Source: Thermoprotei archaeon
Lineage (GTDB): Archaea > Thermoproteota > Thermoprotei > Thermoproteales > B15-G16
Length of the DNA stretch: 64,000 nt
Direction: 5' to 3'
Assembly: GCA_003649205.1 (NCBI GenBank)
Contig: QMRC01000005.1
Location: 1-64,000 of the forward strand
Below, piece by piece: positions 7,100-15,869 of this stretch. The notes beneath the pieces were generated by a model that was not told where the DNA came from, ran no database searches, and was given only the letters and a program-made list of their open reading frames with translations. A program made the position numbers and the translations under genes. How positions within the stretch are numbered: the first letter of the stretch is position 1; each line of letters starts with the position of its first letter.

Positions 7100-8326
7100 A
7101 TGCGTGTTAAGGTGCTATCTATTGTGGTGCTTGTACTTGTCTTGCTGTGTATTGCCCCTTCTGTGGTGTATGGTGAGGAGGTGTTGAAGGTTAAGGATGC
7201 TTACGGGGAGGTTGTTGAGATTAAGGTTCCCGTCAAGTCTATCGTTACCTTGGCTCCCGGTATTGCTGAGGCTATTTGGTTTCTCGGTGCTGAGGATGAG
7301 CTAGTTGGTGTGACTAGGTTCTGTAATTGGCCTTCTGAACTTGTTGAGTTGATTAAGGTTGGTGAGGTGAAGGTTATTGGTGGTATTGTTGATCCGAATA
7401 TTGAGGAGATTATCGCGTTGAAGCCAGATCTAGTCATAGCTACTACCATGACTCCGAGAGATGTTGTTGCTAAGTTGAGGGAACTTGGTGTGAAGGTTCT
7501 TGTACTACCTCACCCGACTAGTATTGAGGATATTGTTGATCAGATTAGGTTGATCGCTAGGATAACTGGGAGGGTTGAGTATGGTAATAAGTTATGTGGT
7601 GTTCTCGAGAAGCTATGTGGTGTTCTCAGTAATGTGACTTCTGAGAGACCTAGGGTTAGGGTCTACTTTGAGCTTTGGTATGGACCTATATGGACTGTAG
7701 GTGGTGCTAACTACATGAATGATGTCATTGAGTTAGCTGGTGGTGTCAATATCTTCGGTGATACCAATACTGCCTATGTCTCTACTAGTGATGAGGAGGT
7801 GATCAAGAGGAATCCAGAGGTTATCGTATTGTGTAGGGGTATGGGGTATAGGTTTACTCCGAGGGATGTTGTTGAGAGACCTGGTTGGGGTAACATAGAT
7901 GCTGTGAAGGGTCTCAGAGTTTACGTGTTGGAAGGTCCTGCACTGGATGCTCTGTATAGGTATCCTTCACCTAGGGTTGTGTTGGCGGCGCTGTACTTAC
8001 TTGCGTACTTCCACCCTGAACTCACTTGTGATGTCTATGCTAGGTTGATTAGGGAGTTAGTAGGAGCTACGTTCAATGCCACTGTACTTGGTGAGAAGGT
8101 GACTTCGCTTAGACAGGAAGTTGAGAGGATTAAGGAGGTTTACAGTGGTAAGGTTAGTGAGTTGGAGAAGCAGCTAGGTGAGCTACGTACTAGGTTAGAG
8201 AAGGAGGTTAAGATACGTGAAGAACTTCAGAAAGAGGCTCAGTTCTGGCAGCTGCTAGCTATCGTGATGGTTGTAGTACTGGTTCTACTCGTGGTTGTTG
8301 CTTTAGCTAGAAGGCGTAGATCATGA
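7100..8326 (+). CDS. ABC transporter substrate-binding protein, FecB/BtuF family
   Basis: This membrane-tethered receptor for iron chelates or cobalamin starts at ATG 7100, preceded by GGTGAT at 7088-7093. An in-frame ATG at 7085 is possible but gives a poorer signal peptide. The signal segment is MRVKVLSIVVLVLVLLCIAP. The periplasmic-binding-protein lobes follow (IVTLAPGIAEAIWFLGAEDELVGVT; IIALKPDLVIATT). A coiled-coil stalk at about 330-380 and a C-terminal membrane helix with ARRRRS anchor it outside the cell. It is the first gene of the operon, overlapping the permease by 4 bp. Confidence 0.88.
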   Translation: MRVKVLSIVVLVLVLLCIAPSVVYGEEVLKVKDAYGEVVEIKVPVKSIVTLAPGIAEAIWFLGAEDELVGVTRFCNWPSELVELIKVGEVKVIGGIVDPNIEEIIALKPDLVIATTMTPRDVVAKLRELGVKVLVLPHPTSIEDIVDQIRLIARITGRVEYGNKLCGVLEKLCGVLSNVTSERPRVRVYFELWYGPIWTVGGANYMNDVIELAGGVNIFGDTNTAYVSTSDEEVIKRNPEVIVLCRGMGYRFTPRDVVERPGWGNIDAVKGLRVYVLEGPALDALYRYPSPRVVLAALYLLAYFHPELTCDVYARLIRELVGATFNATVLGEKVTSLRQEVERIKEVYSGKVSELEKQLGELRTRLEKEVKIREELQKEAQFWQLLAIVMVVVLVLLVVVALARRRRS

Positions 8327-9327
8327 TTTCGCTGTACAGGTCTAGAGCTAGGAGATTCGCAGTAACACTTCTAACCTTAGTGATTCTACTCATATTACTC
8401 CTACTTGTATCTACTTCAGTTGGTCCGTACTACATACCACTGCGTGATGTCGTAATAGCTCTCACCTCTACGAGTAGTGACTACAGAGTTATCGTACTGG
8501 GAATTAGATTACCGAGAAGTATTGCTGCTGTGTTCCTAGGTGCGACACTAGCTATTTGTGGTCACTTACTTCAAACTCTCTTCAACAACCCTCTAGTTGA
8601 GCCGTATACCCTAGGTATTGCTTCAGCTGCTGCGTTAGGTACTGTAGTCGCTATTTCGGGTAATCTCTGGTTTCTCGGTTCTCAAGCACCTCAAGTACTA
8701 GCATTCACCTTTGCTTTTGCAACTTCACTTCTCCTCCTTACCCTCTATAGGGTTCTGAATCTGTCAATCACGCAGCTACTACTACTCGGGATATCGCTTA
8801 GTCTCCTCTACAGTGCTATCTCAACAGCTATTCAGCTGTACTTCGTTAGAGATGTTCACGCTGTGTTCTTCATGATCATGGGTAGAGTCTCGCACTGTAG
8901 GTGGTCTCACATAGTTACTCTCTCTATTGCTGCTGCTTTGTGTCTGGTCACTGGTACTGTGCTCGCTAAGCCGTTAAATGCCTTGTTGTTAGGTGAGGAG
9001 CACTGTCTTGCAACGGGCTACGATGTTCGTGTACTGACATTGGCTATCTTGTTCTTGACTTCCCTCTCAACTTCACTAGCTGTCTCTACCTGTGGTGTTG
9101 TGTCATTCATAGGTTTGGTGACACCTCACATATCTAGGGCACTTGTGACTAGTGAGCATAGGTACTCAGTACCTACATCTGCTGTTCTTGGTGCTTGTTT
9201 AACTCTGCTCTCTGATATGGTAGCTAGATCCGCTGTACCACCTTTTGAGTTACCTCTTAGTGTGGTTACAGCTATGTTTGGTGTACCCTTCTTCATGTAT
9301 ATAATGCTCAAGTTGAGGTATGGCTGA
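8323..9327 (+). CDS. ABC transporter permease, FecCD/BtuC family
   Basis: This 334-residue integral membrane protein has the FecCD signature near VILGIRLPRSIAAVFLGATLA and GIASAAALGTV, and the conserved late segment TCGVVSFIGLVTPHISRALV that contacts the ATPase. Repeated hydrophobic segments suggest about eight to nine membrane helices. It overlaps the binding-protein gene by 4 bp and the ATPase gene by 8 bp, so all three are made together. Substrate: iron chelate or cobalamin, not decidable from sequence alone. Confidence 0.9.
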   Translation: MISLYRSRARRFAVTLLTLVILLILLLLVSTSVGPYYIPLRDVVIALTSTSSDYRVIVLGIRLPRSIAAVFLGATLAICGHLLQTLFNNPLVEPYTLGIASAAALGTVVAISGNLWFLGSQAPQVLAFTFAFATSLLLLTLYRVLNLSITQLLLLGISLSLLYSAISTAIQLYFVRDVHAVFFMIMGRVSHCRWSHIVTLSIAAALCLVTGTVLAKPLNALLLGEEHCLATGYDVRVLTLAILFLTSLSTSLAVSTCGVVSFIGLVTPHISRALVTSEHRYSVPTSAVLGACLTLLSDMVARSAVPPFELPLSVVTAMFGVPFFMYIMLKLRYG

Positions 9328-10453
9328 TATGGTGCTTGAGGTAGTTGACTTGGTCTATAGCTATGGTCGTGAACCCGTCCTGAAGAAGGTACGTTTTAGT
9401 GTTGAGGATGGTTCTGTGGTCTCTATTGTTGGTCCTAATGGTTCGGGTAAGACTACTCTCCTCAAGTGTATAGCTCAGGTACTTAGACCACGTGGGGTCG
9501 TGTATGTTGATGGTAAGAACCTCACTGAGGAGAGGTATAGTGCTGTATCGAAGCTAGTGTTTAGTCTCTTTAGTACGCAGGTTAGTGAGTTGCAGAAGCT
9601 TACTGTTCTCGATGTCTTACTAATGGGTAGGTACCCTGAGAGGAGGTTTAGCCCTAAGGTTACTGAGGAGGATCTTCAGGTTGTTGAAGAGGTTGCGAAG
9701 GACTTTGACCTTGTACACCTACTCGATAGGTACATTACTGAGCTTAGTGACGGTGAGAGGCAGAGAGTTCTCCTCGCTAGAGCAATTATTCAGGATCCTA
9801 AGGTGTTGATACTTGATGAACCTGTCTCTCACCTAGATCTGAGGTACCAGCTTGAGCTACTTAGGAGGATACGTGAGTGGTGTATTCGTAGGAAGAGAAT
9901 AGTCATTATGGCTCTACACGACCTAAATCTAGCATCTGTCTTCTCTGATAGAGTTCTTGTGCTATGGAGGGGTGAAGCTGTTGCGTATGGTAGACCAAGT
10001 GATGTTTTAACGCCTGAACTGGTGTGTAAGGTGTATGGTGTTCGTGATGTCATGTACTTGAGCCTCTGGACTAGGTACGTTGTACCTACACCACTACTCA
10101 ATGTATCTCACTACGTGAAGGTACCACGACTACACGTATTCTGTGGCTATGGATCGACCCTAAGTATTCTCCCGTACCTCAGATACCTTGCACATGATGT
10201 GAGGTGTGGTCCTGTACCTGAGTACGATGTTGATGCTGTAGTTGCTAAGGCACTTGGATATCGAGTGTACGTAGAGGATAGCGAGGACTTGCTCGGTTGG
10301 CTAAGTAGCGTCTACCTAGTGGTCTATAGCCCAAAGACAAGGGCTATAGCTCTCAAGTACATTTCTTCAGTGTGCTCTCGCGATGTGATTACTGTAGAGT
10401 TTAGAGGTGATGTTGAGGAGCTCTTATCTCTCCTAAGATCTCTCGTACGTTAG
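9320..10453 (+). CDS. ABC transporter ATP-binding protein (FecE/BtuD) with C-terminal extension
   Basis: Walker A GPNGSGKT (38-45), signature LSDGERQRV, Walker B VLILDEPVSHLD and H-loop ALHDLN give a complete ATPase of about 240 residues. Beyond it, residues about 245-377 form an additional domain starting HVFCGYGSTLSILPYL. Similar tails occur on some archaeal and bacterial cobalamin/iron ATPases, and I infer a regulatory or ligand-binding role. The gene ends 4 bp into the convergent PhoU-like gene. Confidence 0.88.
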   Translation: MADMVLEVVDLVYSYGREPVLKKVRFSVEDGSVVSIVGPNGSGKTTLLKCIAQVLRPRGVVYVDGKNLTEERYSAVSKLVFSLFSTQVSELQKLTVLDVLLMGRYPERRFSPKVTEEDLQVVEEVAKDFDLVHLLDRYITELSDGERQRVLLARAIIQDPKVLILDEPVSHLDLRYQLELLRRIREWCIRRKRIVIMALHDLNLASVFSDRVLVLWRGEAVAYGRPSDVLTPELVCKVYGVRDVMYLSLWTRYVVPTPLLNVSHYVKVPRLHVFCGYGSTLSILPYLRYLAHDVRCGPVPEYDVDAVVAKALGYRVYVEDSEDLLGWLSSVYLVVYSPKTRAIALKYISSVCSRDVITVEFRGDVEELLSLLRSLVR

Positions 10454-11124
10454 AGTATCGATACTGCAATTCCCCTAACAACATCAGCTAGATCCTCACA
10501 CTTATCTGCTGTCATCTCTATGCTGTCTATTGCCTCCTTTAGCAATATGAACTTCACACTTACTGGAACTACCCCGTATCTCTCTAATATCTTAGTCATT
10601 AGGTCAACTCTTAGATCGTCAATTCTCTCTTCGCAATTCTCAACTTCATCAGCTAGCTCAATAGCTCTCTTAGGGTCTTCAGTTAGCATGTAAACCGTCT
10701 CCTTGGCTAAGGTAGCTGCTCTGTACGTCTCCTCTCCCATCTTAAGCAGCATCTCACCTATCTCCTTATCCAACTCCACAGGTGAAGCCATACAGAGCTT
10801 TCTAGTTGCTGACTTCGCGTAGTCGGCTATGTCGTCAGCTGTCAAGACTAATCGTATTAGGTTCTCCCTATCGATTGGATGCACTAATCCACGTGATAGA
10901 ACGTAGATTATTTCCCTCTTACTTCTGTCAGCTTGTCTCTCATAGGCGAAAACCTGTGAGAATACTTCCATTAACTTCTCCCGATCTTCGCGTACAAATG
11001 CTTCAACAGCGTAGTACATGTACTTCACGACATCAACTACGTGATCCAGGTGCCTTCTACATAGCTCAATAACTTCCTTCTCCTTTCTCCTACTGATCCA
11101 GATGAGGAGGTGCGTAACCCTCAC
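10450..11124 (-). CDS. PhoU-like regulator of phosphate uptake (DUF47)
   Basis: This 224-residue, all-helical protein of the DUF47/TIGR00153 PhoU-like family has two repeated helical bundles containing the acidic metal-binding phrases YERQADRSKREI and EVENCEERIDDL. Such proteins accompany PiT transporters and tune phosphate flux. It follows the PiT gene by 62 bp on the same strand, which supports joint function. It is cytosolic with no membrane segment. Confidence 0.85.
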   Translation of the reverse strand: MRVTHLLIWISRRKEKEVIELCRRHLDHVVDVVKYMYYAVEAFVREDREKLMEVFSQVFAYERQADRSKREIIYVLSRGLVHPIDRENLIRLVLTADDIADYAKSATRKLCMASPVELDKEIGEMLLKMGEETYRAATLAKETVYMLTEDPKRAIELADEVENCEERIDDLRVDLMTKILERYGVVPVSVKFILLKEAIDSIEMTADKCEDLADVVRGIAVSIL

Positions 11125-11186
11125 AATAACACCTATGCTAGGTTCCTCGAAGAAACTACATAATTATTACCCCTTATACCTCAGAG

Positions 11187-12218
11187 TTAAGTAGTTACTA
11201 CGTGAGTTAGTAGAAGGTACATCGTAGACGAGAACAGTGCTGCACCAGGAACCGTTAAAACCCAGGCAAGTACTATGTACAGTACAGTTCTCCAATCAAT
11301 GTTCTCAACCCCCTTAGCCAAACCAACACCCATGATTGAGGATACGCTTGCGTGGGTCGTGGATATAGGCATCCCGAAGCCAAACAACATGTAGGGTACG
11401 GTTGTGAATGCGTACACTAGCACTGCATTCGAGAACTCTGCTATGAAGCCAGTAACTGGATCTAGCCTAGTTATGCGAAAACCAACGGTGTTTGTTACTC
11501 TGTAACCAAGTGTGTAGGCTCCAAGTACTATACCTAAAGCACCGAATGCAGCGAGCAGTACAGTTGAGAGGTGTGGTGGTACATCTCCTATGCTTGAGGT
11601 TATTGAGATAAAGACACCTGTGGCATTACCTACGTCATTGGCTCCGAAGGAGTATGCTGAGAAGCAGAGAGATGCTATGAGACCCCACCTAGCTACCTTC
11701 TCAATCCTCTCTACATTCTTCACCTTAGAGAGGAGCCACATGGTAATTCTGTACATGGTAACAGCAACGGTAATGCCCAAGATAGGGGTTAGGCACCAGC
11801 TCAAGATCACGGACATGACCACGTTCCAATTAACTCTCTCAATACCGTACTTAACTAGACCATAGCCCAAGACTGCTCCAACTGTTGAATGTGTTGTTGA
11901 TATCGGTAATCCTCTCCACGTACATAGTGTTATCCAGAGACCTGCTCCAAGGACAATAGCTAAGCAACCAAGCACGTCGATGTAGTTCACAACACCTCTA
12001 CCAATAGTCTTCATGACCATGTGACCTTGTAGAAGAGCGCCAAGGAATACGAACACAGCAAAGATGTGTCTTGCTGTTTTCCAATCGAGTACTCCAGCGC
12101 CTACAGTTGTATCTGTTGGATTTGCTGCGTCATTAGCACCTAGGCACCAAGCTATGTAGAAGGCACATATAAGTCCAAGTGCAAGAACTACATTGGTACT
12201 TAGCTCAATCATCGACAC
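11187..12218 (-). CDS. PiT-family inorganic phosphate transporter
   Basis: This 343-residue membrane protein has the duplicated PiT signature: GANDAANPTDTTVGAGVL with PISTTHSTVGAVLGYG in the first half, and GANDVGNATGVF with PISTTHASVSSIMGVG in the second. It is a cation-coupled phosphate (possibly sulfate) importer. About ten hydrophobic helices are visible. It lies just upstream of the PhoU-like gene. Its promoter region, shared with the divergent ROK kinase, carries two 11-bp direct repeats. Confidence 0.92.
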   Translation of the reverse strand: MSMIELSTNVVLALGLICAFYIAWCLGANDAANPTDTTVGAGVLDWKTARHIFAVFVFLGALLQGHMVMKTIGRGVVNYIDVLGCLAIVLGAGLWITLCTWRGLPISTTHSTVGAVLGYGLVKYGIERVNWNVVMSVILSWCLTPILGITVAVTMYRITMWLLSKVKNVERIEKVARWGLIASLCFSAYSFGANDVGNATGVFISITSSIGDVPPHLSTVLLAAFGALGIVLGAYTLGYRVTNTVGFRITRLDPVTGFIAEFSNAVLVYAFTTVPYMLFGFGMPISTTHASVSSIMGVGLAKGVENIDWRTVLYIVLAWVLTVPGAALFSSTMYLLLTHVVTT

Positions 12219-12249
12219 ACCAATAATCTATCTACATACCCCCTTAATC

Positions 12250-12289
12250 TATATTTCTACATCATGAGGATATATAGTTATATTTCTAC
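12250..12289. promoter_or_regulatory. 11-bp direct repeats between divergent promoters
   Basis: TATATTTCTAC occurs at 12250-12260 and again at 12279-12289, 29 bp apart start to start, in the AT-rich region between the PiT gene and the ROK kinase. The repeats overlap likely TATA elements of one or both promoters. They could bind a phosphate- or sugar-responsive regulator. Confidence 0.45.
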
Positions 12290-12367
12290 GAGGGTAAGAG
12301 AACTCTTTTCCCTTTATCTAGAATACATTTAACTTCGTCTCAAGGTACATCATACTTGGGTGAGTAC

Positions 12368-13354
12368 ATGAGGTTAGCTATTGCTGTTGATGTTGGTGCT
12401 ACTAATTTGAGAGTTGCTCTAGGGGATGAGGAGGGTAGGTTGCTTAAGAAGTTGGTTGAGAGGACTACGAGGGTTGGTGACGAATATGCTGTTGCTAATC
12501 AGATAGTGTCTATGATCCGTAGGTTGGTGTCTGCTAGTGAACTTGAACGTGTTGTTGCTATTGGTGTGGGGACAATAGGTCCTCTAGATATTAAGAGGGG
12601 TCGTGTTGTTAAAGCTCCTAACCTACCATTTGAGGTTATTGAGCTTGGTGCTCCACTGCATGAGCTATTGAAGAGACCTGTCTACATCTTAAATGATTGT
12701 GTTGCTGCTGTGTGGGGTGAGAAGGTCTTTGGTGCTGGTAAGAATGTGAGGAACCTAGTGTACGTGACGATTAGCACAGGTATTGGCGCTGGCGTCATAG
12801 TTGATGATGTGCTGTTGCTGGGTAAGGATGGTAATGCTCATGAGGTTGGTCACACTGTGGTTGATATTGCAGGTACTATGGTGTGTGGATGTGGTAAGCG
12901 TGGTCACTGGGAGGCTTACTGCTCAGGAGCTAACATCCCTAAGTTTGCGAGGTACCTAATGGATAACATGCCTCCCGAAGTTATTTCTCGAAGTAAGTTA
13001 TACGGTGCATATGTTAGAGGTGAGTTGTCTGCTGAATTAGTGTACTCTGCCGCTAAGGAGGGTGATGAGGTTGCTCTCAAGATAGTTGAGGAAATCGGTA
13101 GGATTAATGCCATTGGGTTCGCTAATATCGTCAGTACGTATGATCCTGAACTCATTACTGTTGGTGGTAGTGTTGTTTTGAAGAATCCTGAGCTAACTAT
13201 ACCCTACATAAGGAAGTACATACATGAGTACACTGTCAATAGAGTACCTGAAATAATCCTGACCCCTCTTGGTGAAGATGCTGTCCTCTATGGTGCTCTA
13301 GCAACTGCACTTAGACCACCAGAGACGTTACTGAGGTTGATTCAGTACACATAG
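12368..13354 (+). CDS. ROK-family sugar kinase (glucokinase/hexokinase type)
   Basis: This 328-residue ROK kinase has the ATP-binding phrase VDVGATNLRVA near the N-terminus, catalytic-region NDCVAAVWGE, sugar-binding EVGH (159-162) and the ROK zinc motif CGCGKRGHWE (173-182). ATG 12368, preceded by GGTGAG, is preferred over TTG 12356. In Thermoproteota such enzymes act as broad ATP-dependent hexokinases feeding glycolysis. It is a single gene with its own promoter in the repeat-bearing spacer. Confidence 0.88.
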   Translation: MRLAIAVDVGATNLRVALGDEEGRLLKKLVERTTRVGDEYAVANQIVSMIRRLVSASELERVVAIGVGTIGPLDIKRGRVVKAPNLPFEVIELGAPLHELLKRPVYILNDCVAAVWGEKVFGAGKNVRNLVYVTISTGIGAGVIVDDVLLLGKDGNAHEVGHTVVDIAGTMVCGCGKRGHWEAYCSGANIPKFARYLMDNMPPEVISRSKLYGAYVRGELSAELVYSAAKEGDEVALKIVEEIGRINAIGFANIVSTYDPELITVGGSVVLKNPELTIPYIRKYIHEYTVNRVPEIILTPLGEDAVLYGALATALRPPETLLRLIQYT

Positions 13355-13417
13355 CTTGCTGTTAACTTGGTAGTTAGTTTAAGAGTAGGTTCAGTGTAGG
13401 TAGTAAGGGTTGGGACC

Positions 13418-13612
13418 GTGTGTGAGTCTAAGGTAATTGCGGTTAAGGAGGGTAAGGAGGAAGTTCTCGTAGATAAAGCTGTAGAGCTGAGGATTGAGGG
13501 AGATAAGGTAATTATCGTGGATATCCTCGGTAGAGTCTACGTCTTTCCTGACCTAGTACTAGCTAGGGTGGATTTCCTACAGCATAGAGTGTACCTAGTT
13601 GAGAGGAGATAG
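13418..13612 (+). CDS. CooT-family small protein, possible nickel binding
   Basis: This 64-residue beta-rich protein starts MCESKVIAV, the Met-Cys-Glu beginning typical of the CooT/DUF2097-like family, where Cys2 helps bind nickel. The start is GTG. It ends two bases before the convergent phosphoesterase stop. No nickel enzyme is present in the window, so the metal role is only by family. Confidence 0.65.
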   Translation: MCESKVIAVKEGKEEVLVDKAVELRIEGDKVIIVDILGRVYVFPDLVLARVDFLQHRVYLVERR

Positions 13613-13614
13613 AG

Positions 13615-14271
13615 CTAGAGCTGTCTCAACTCTAGGTACGTCACGTCTAAGCCACGTAGCTCGGCAACTGCGTAGTAACCTCTCTGTAGCGGTCCTGGAT
13701 TTACTGATAGTACTTCACCTATCCTCACAGTACCCCTTCCCTCATGTATGTGGCCACAGACATGGAGTACTGGTCTAAATTCCTCAATTACTTTCCTAAT
13801 TCCTCTACTTCCAGCGTGTACTCCAGATACTGTGTAGTCGAGATTTGTTCCATATGGTGGTGCGTGAGTTAGTAAGATTACTGGTTTCCGTGCCGTATTC
13901 AGTAGCTTCCTTAACTCACTCTCTATAACGTCATCAGGGTATTCGAGAGGTGTGAGGAATGGTGTTGGACAACTACCACCAAACCCAACTACGCAGTAGT
14001 TACCTATATCCACTAATTTACCGTGTACACTTCGATACCTATCACCAGTGAGGTCTAGTATGGTAACTGTATCACAGTTACCTGGTACGTATAGTACGGG
14101 AGCGAGTTCAGTCAGCGTAGTCAGTATCTCAATTGCCTGCTCTCTAGTGCCGAAGTGCGTTATATCGCCCGCAACGAGGATTACATCTATGTGCTCATTT
14201 TGGAGTTTCTCAACTAGTTTCCTCACATTTCTTAGTCTTCCATGTATGTCTGTTATCAGCAGTAATCTCAT
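13615..14271 (-). CDS. metallophosphoesterase (calcineurin-like)
   Basis: This 218-residue dimetal phosphoesterase has metal-binding motifs in order: TDIHGR (D-x-H), VAGDITHFG (GD), PGNCD (GNxD), LTHAPPYG (TH) and CGHIHEGRG (GHxH). It belongs to the YfcE/MJ0936-like branch, which hydrolyses phosphodiesters. All ligands are intact. It is a single gene on the minus strand, convergent with the CooT-like gene. Confidence 0.85.
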   Translation of the reverse strand: MRLLLITDIHGRLRNVRKLVEKLQNEHIDVILVAGDITHFGTREQAIEILTTLTELAPVLYVPGNCDTVTILDLTGDRYRSVHGKLVDIGNYCVVGFGGSCPTPFLTPLEYPDDVIESELRKLLNTARKPVILLTHAPPYGTNLDYTVSGVHAGSRGIRKVIEEFRPVLHVCGHIHEGRGTVRIGEVLSVNPGPLQRGYYAVAELRGLDVTYLELRQL

Positions 14272-14332
14272 ACTTGTGTAGTGGGTGTCTATTTCCGGTA
14301 CATAAATGGGTTCTTCCTAGTTACTGCTTCAT

Positions 14333-15034
14333 CTACGTGATACTGACCTCACTAACACTCTTCTTTACCTTCCTTCCACTTCGCTTCTTCACTATGACAA
14401 ATGCTAGAGATGCAACTACTATGGATGTTACGAGTATAGCTAGTGTACCTGGATTGAGTAGTATCTTCGTCATGTTGTGGAGTGGTAGTGCTCTTGATAT
14501 TTGTCTCGGTAGTAAGCCAGTCGAGATTGGTGTTGCTAGTGCTGGGTACGGCTTTACTTCAGATACTAGGTATGCTCCTGAATCAGCGATCGGTATCGCT
14601 AATCTAACTGCTCTTATGTCGTTGATGTCGCTAGACACTATGAGGTCTAGGACTACACATACCAGTGGTGTATCTGGTTTGATATCTACACGGTAGACTA
14701 TGGGTCCAGACCAAGCATTTAGTGGTAGTAGTGATGTATCTATCTTCTCATCTCCCTGCAGTTTCTCTACGCTAAAGTACTCAGTGTATGTTAGGAGGCT
14801 TATCTTGAGTGTTACGGTTTCTTTACTGTATCTGAGTACGTATATCCAGACGTTAAATGAGGTACCTGTCTTTGCTGTCTTTGGTACGTAGATACCGAGG
14901 ACTACTGGTATTGAGTATTTCTCGAGTGTTGCATTTGTTGTTACCCATACGTAGTTTGGTGAGGGTGGTGGGGGTGGAGGTGTACTAATAGCTGTGAGGA
15001 GTATTGTAAGTATGAGTATAGGTAGTAAGTTCAT
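14333..15034 (-). CDS. secreted, membrane-anchored protein of unknown function
   Basis: This 233-residue protein has an N-terminal signal segment (MNLLPILILTILLTAIS), a proline run (PPPPPP) and an extracellular beta-rich domain at about 40-190. A C-terminal membrane helix (LAILVTSIVVASLAFVIV) and a basic tail (KKRSGRK) put the C-terminus inside the cell. Its form is typical of archaeal surface-anchored proteins with an Ig-like domain. It is divergent from the HPS-PHI operon. No family is recognised. Confidence 0.7.
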   Translation of the reverse strand: MNLLPILILTILLTAISTPPPPPPSPNYVWVTTNATLEKYSIPVVLGIYVPKTAKTGTSFNVWIYVLRYSKETVTLKISLLTYTEYFSVEKLQGDEKIDTSLLPLNAWSGPIVYRVDIKPDTPLVCVVLDLIVSSDINDIRAVRLAIPIADSGAYLVSEVKPYPALATPISTGLLPRQISRALPLHNMTKILLNPGTLAILVTSIVVASLAFVIVKKRSGRKVKKSVSEVSIT

Positions 15035-15080
15035 ATCGTTATCACCTCGTGTACCTCATTATTGGTTATTTTCACTGTTG

Positions 15081-15131
15081 TAATAGCTGTATCAGTTAAG
15101 ATAGCTGATACTTGAGATAGCTGATATTTAG
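15081..15131 (+). promoter_or_regulatory. tandem 16-bp operator-like repeats upstream of HPS
   Basis: AGATAGCTGATA occurs at 15099-15110 and 15115-15126 with a 16-bp period. A degenerate copy (TAATAGCTGTATCA) starts at 15081. GTATCAG (15089-15095) and CTGATAC (15105-15111) also form an inverted repeat. The array abuts a TATA-like TGATATTTA at 15122-15130, placing it at the promoter of the HPS-PHI genes. Confidence 0.6.
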
Positions 15132-15164
15132 GTATGTGGTTTAGTTTACTCTTCGGTGTGATTT

Positions 15165-15821
15165 ATGGTGTTGCTTCAGGTTGCTCTTGATTTGCTCGAT
15201 CTAGAGAGAGCTATCTTCATTGGTAGGTTGTGTAGTGAAGTTGGTTTTGATATTGTTGAGGCAGGTACTCCATTGATTAAGAGGTTTGGTGTTGAGGTTC
15301 TTAGGGTTCTTCGCGAGAGGGTTAAGCCTAGGTTATTGCTTGCTGATATGAAGACTGTTGATGCCGCTGATGTTGAGGTTGGGTTGGTTAGAGAGTTTGG
15401 TGGTGATATAACGACGGTTTTAGCTGTTGCTTCTCCTGAAACTATTGAGTTGGCTATTAGGGTTGGTAGGGAGGTTGGTGTAGAGGTTATGGTTGACCTA
15501 ATGAATGTGCACGATGTTTTGGGCTATGTTGGTGATTTAATTAGGAGAGATGTTCTACCTGATTACGTGTGTTACCACGTAGGTGTTGATGTTCAGAGGA
15601 GACGTGGTGTAACTGTTGCTGATTTACTGAGGGAGGTTAAGGAGTTGAGGAGAATTTTGCCCTCAACTACGAAGGTTGCTGTTGCTGGTGGTATAAAGCC
15701 AGGTGACATACCTTCTCTCTTGAACGTTGATGTGGATGTCATAATTGTTGGAGGAGCTATTACGAGAGCTGAGAATCCACGTGAGGTTGCTGAGAAGATA
15801 GTTAAATTAGTCAGAGGTTAA
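15165..15821 (+). CDS. 3-hexulose-6-phosphate synthase
   Basis: This 218-residue TIM-barrel enzyme of the OMPDC/HPS superfamily opens with LQVALDLLD. It shows LLADMKTVDAADVEV (the D-x-K-x-x-D catalytic phrase), then VDLMNVHD, VCYHVGVD and AVAGGIKPGDIPSL for phosphate binding. It joins formaldehyde and ribulose 5-phosphate. In archaea the reverse direction makes ribulose 5-phosphate for nucleotide synthesis. The isomerase partner follows 48 bp later, and the promoter carries tandem repeats. Confidence 0.9.
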   Translation: MVLLQVALDLLDLERAIFIGRLCSEVGFDIVEAGTPLIKRFGVEVLRVLRERVKPRLLLADMKTVDAADVEVGLVREFGGDITTVLAVASPETIELAIRVGREVGVEVMVDLMNVHDVLGYVGDLIRRDVLPDYVCYHVGVDVQRRRGVTVADLLREVKELRRILPSTTKVAVAGGIKPGDIPSLLNVDVDVIIVGGAITRAENPREVAEKIVKLVRG

Positions 15822-15869
15822 GTAGCGCAAGGGTTATAGTTTTGTGTAATTAGCAAAGTAGGGGGGTTA

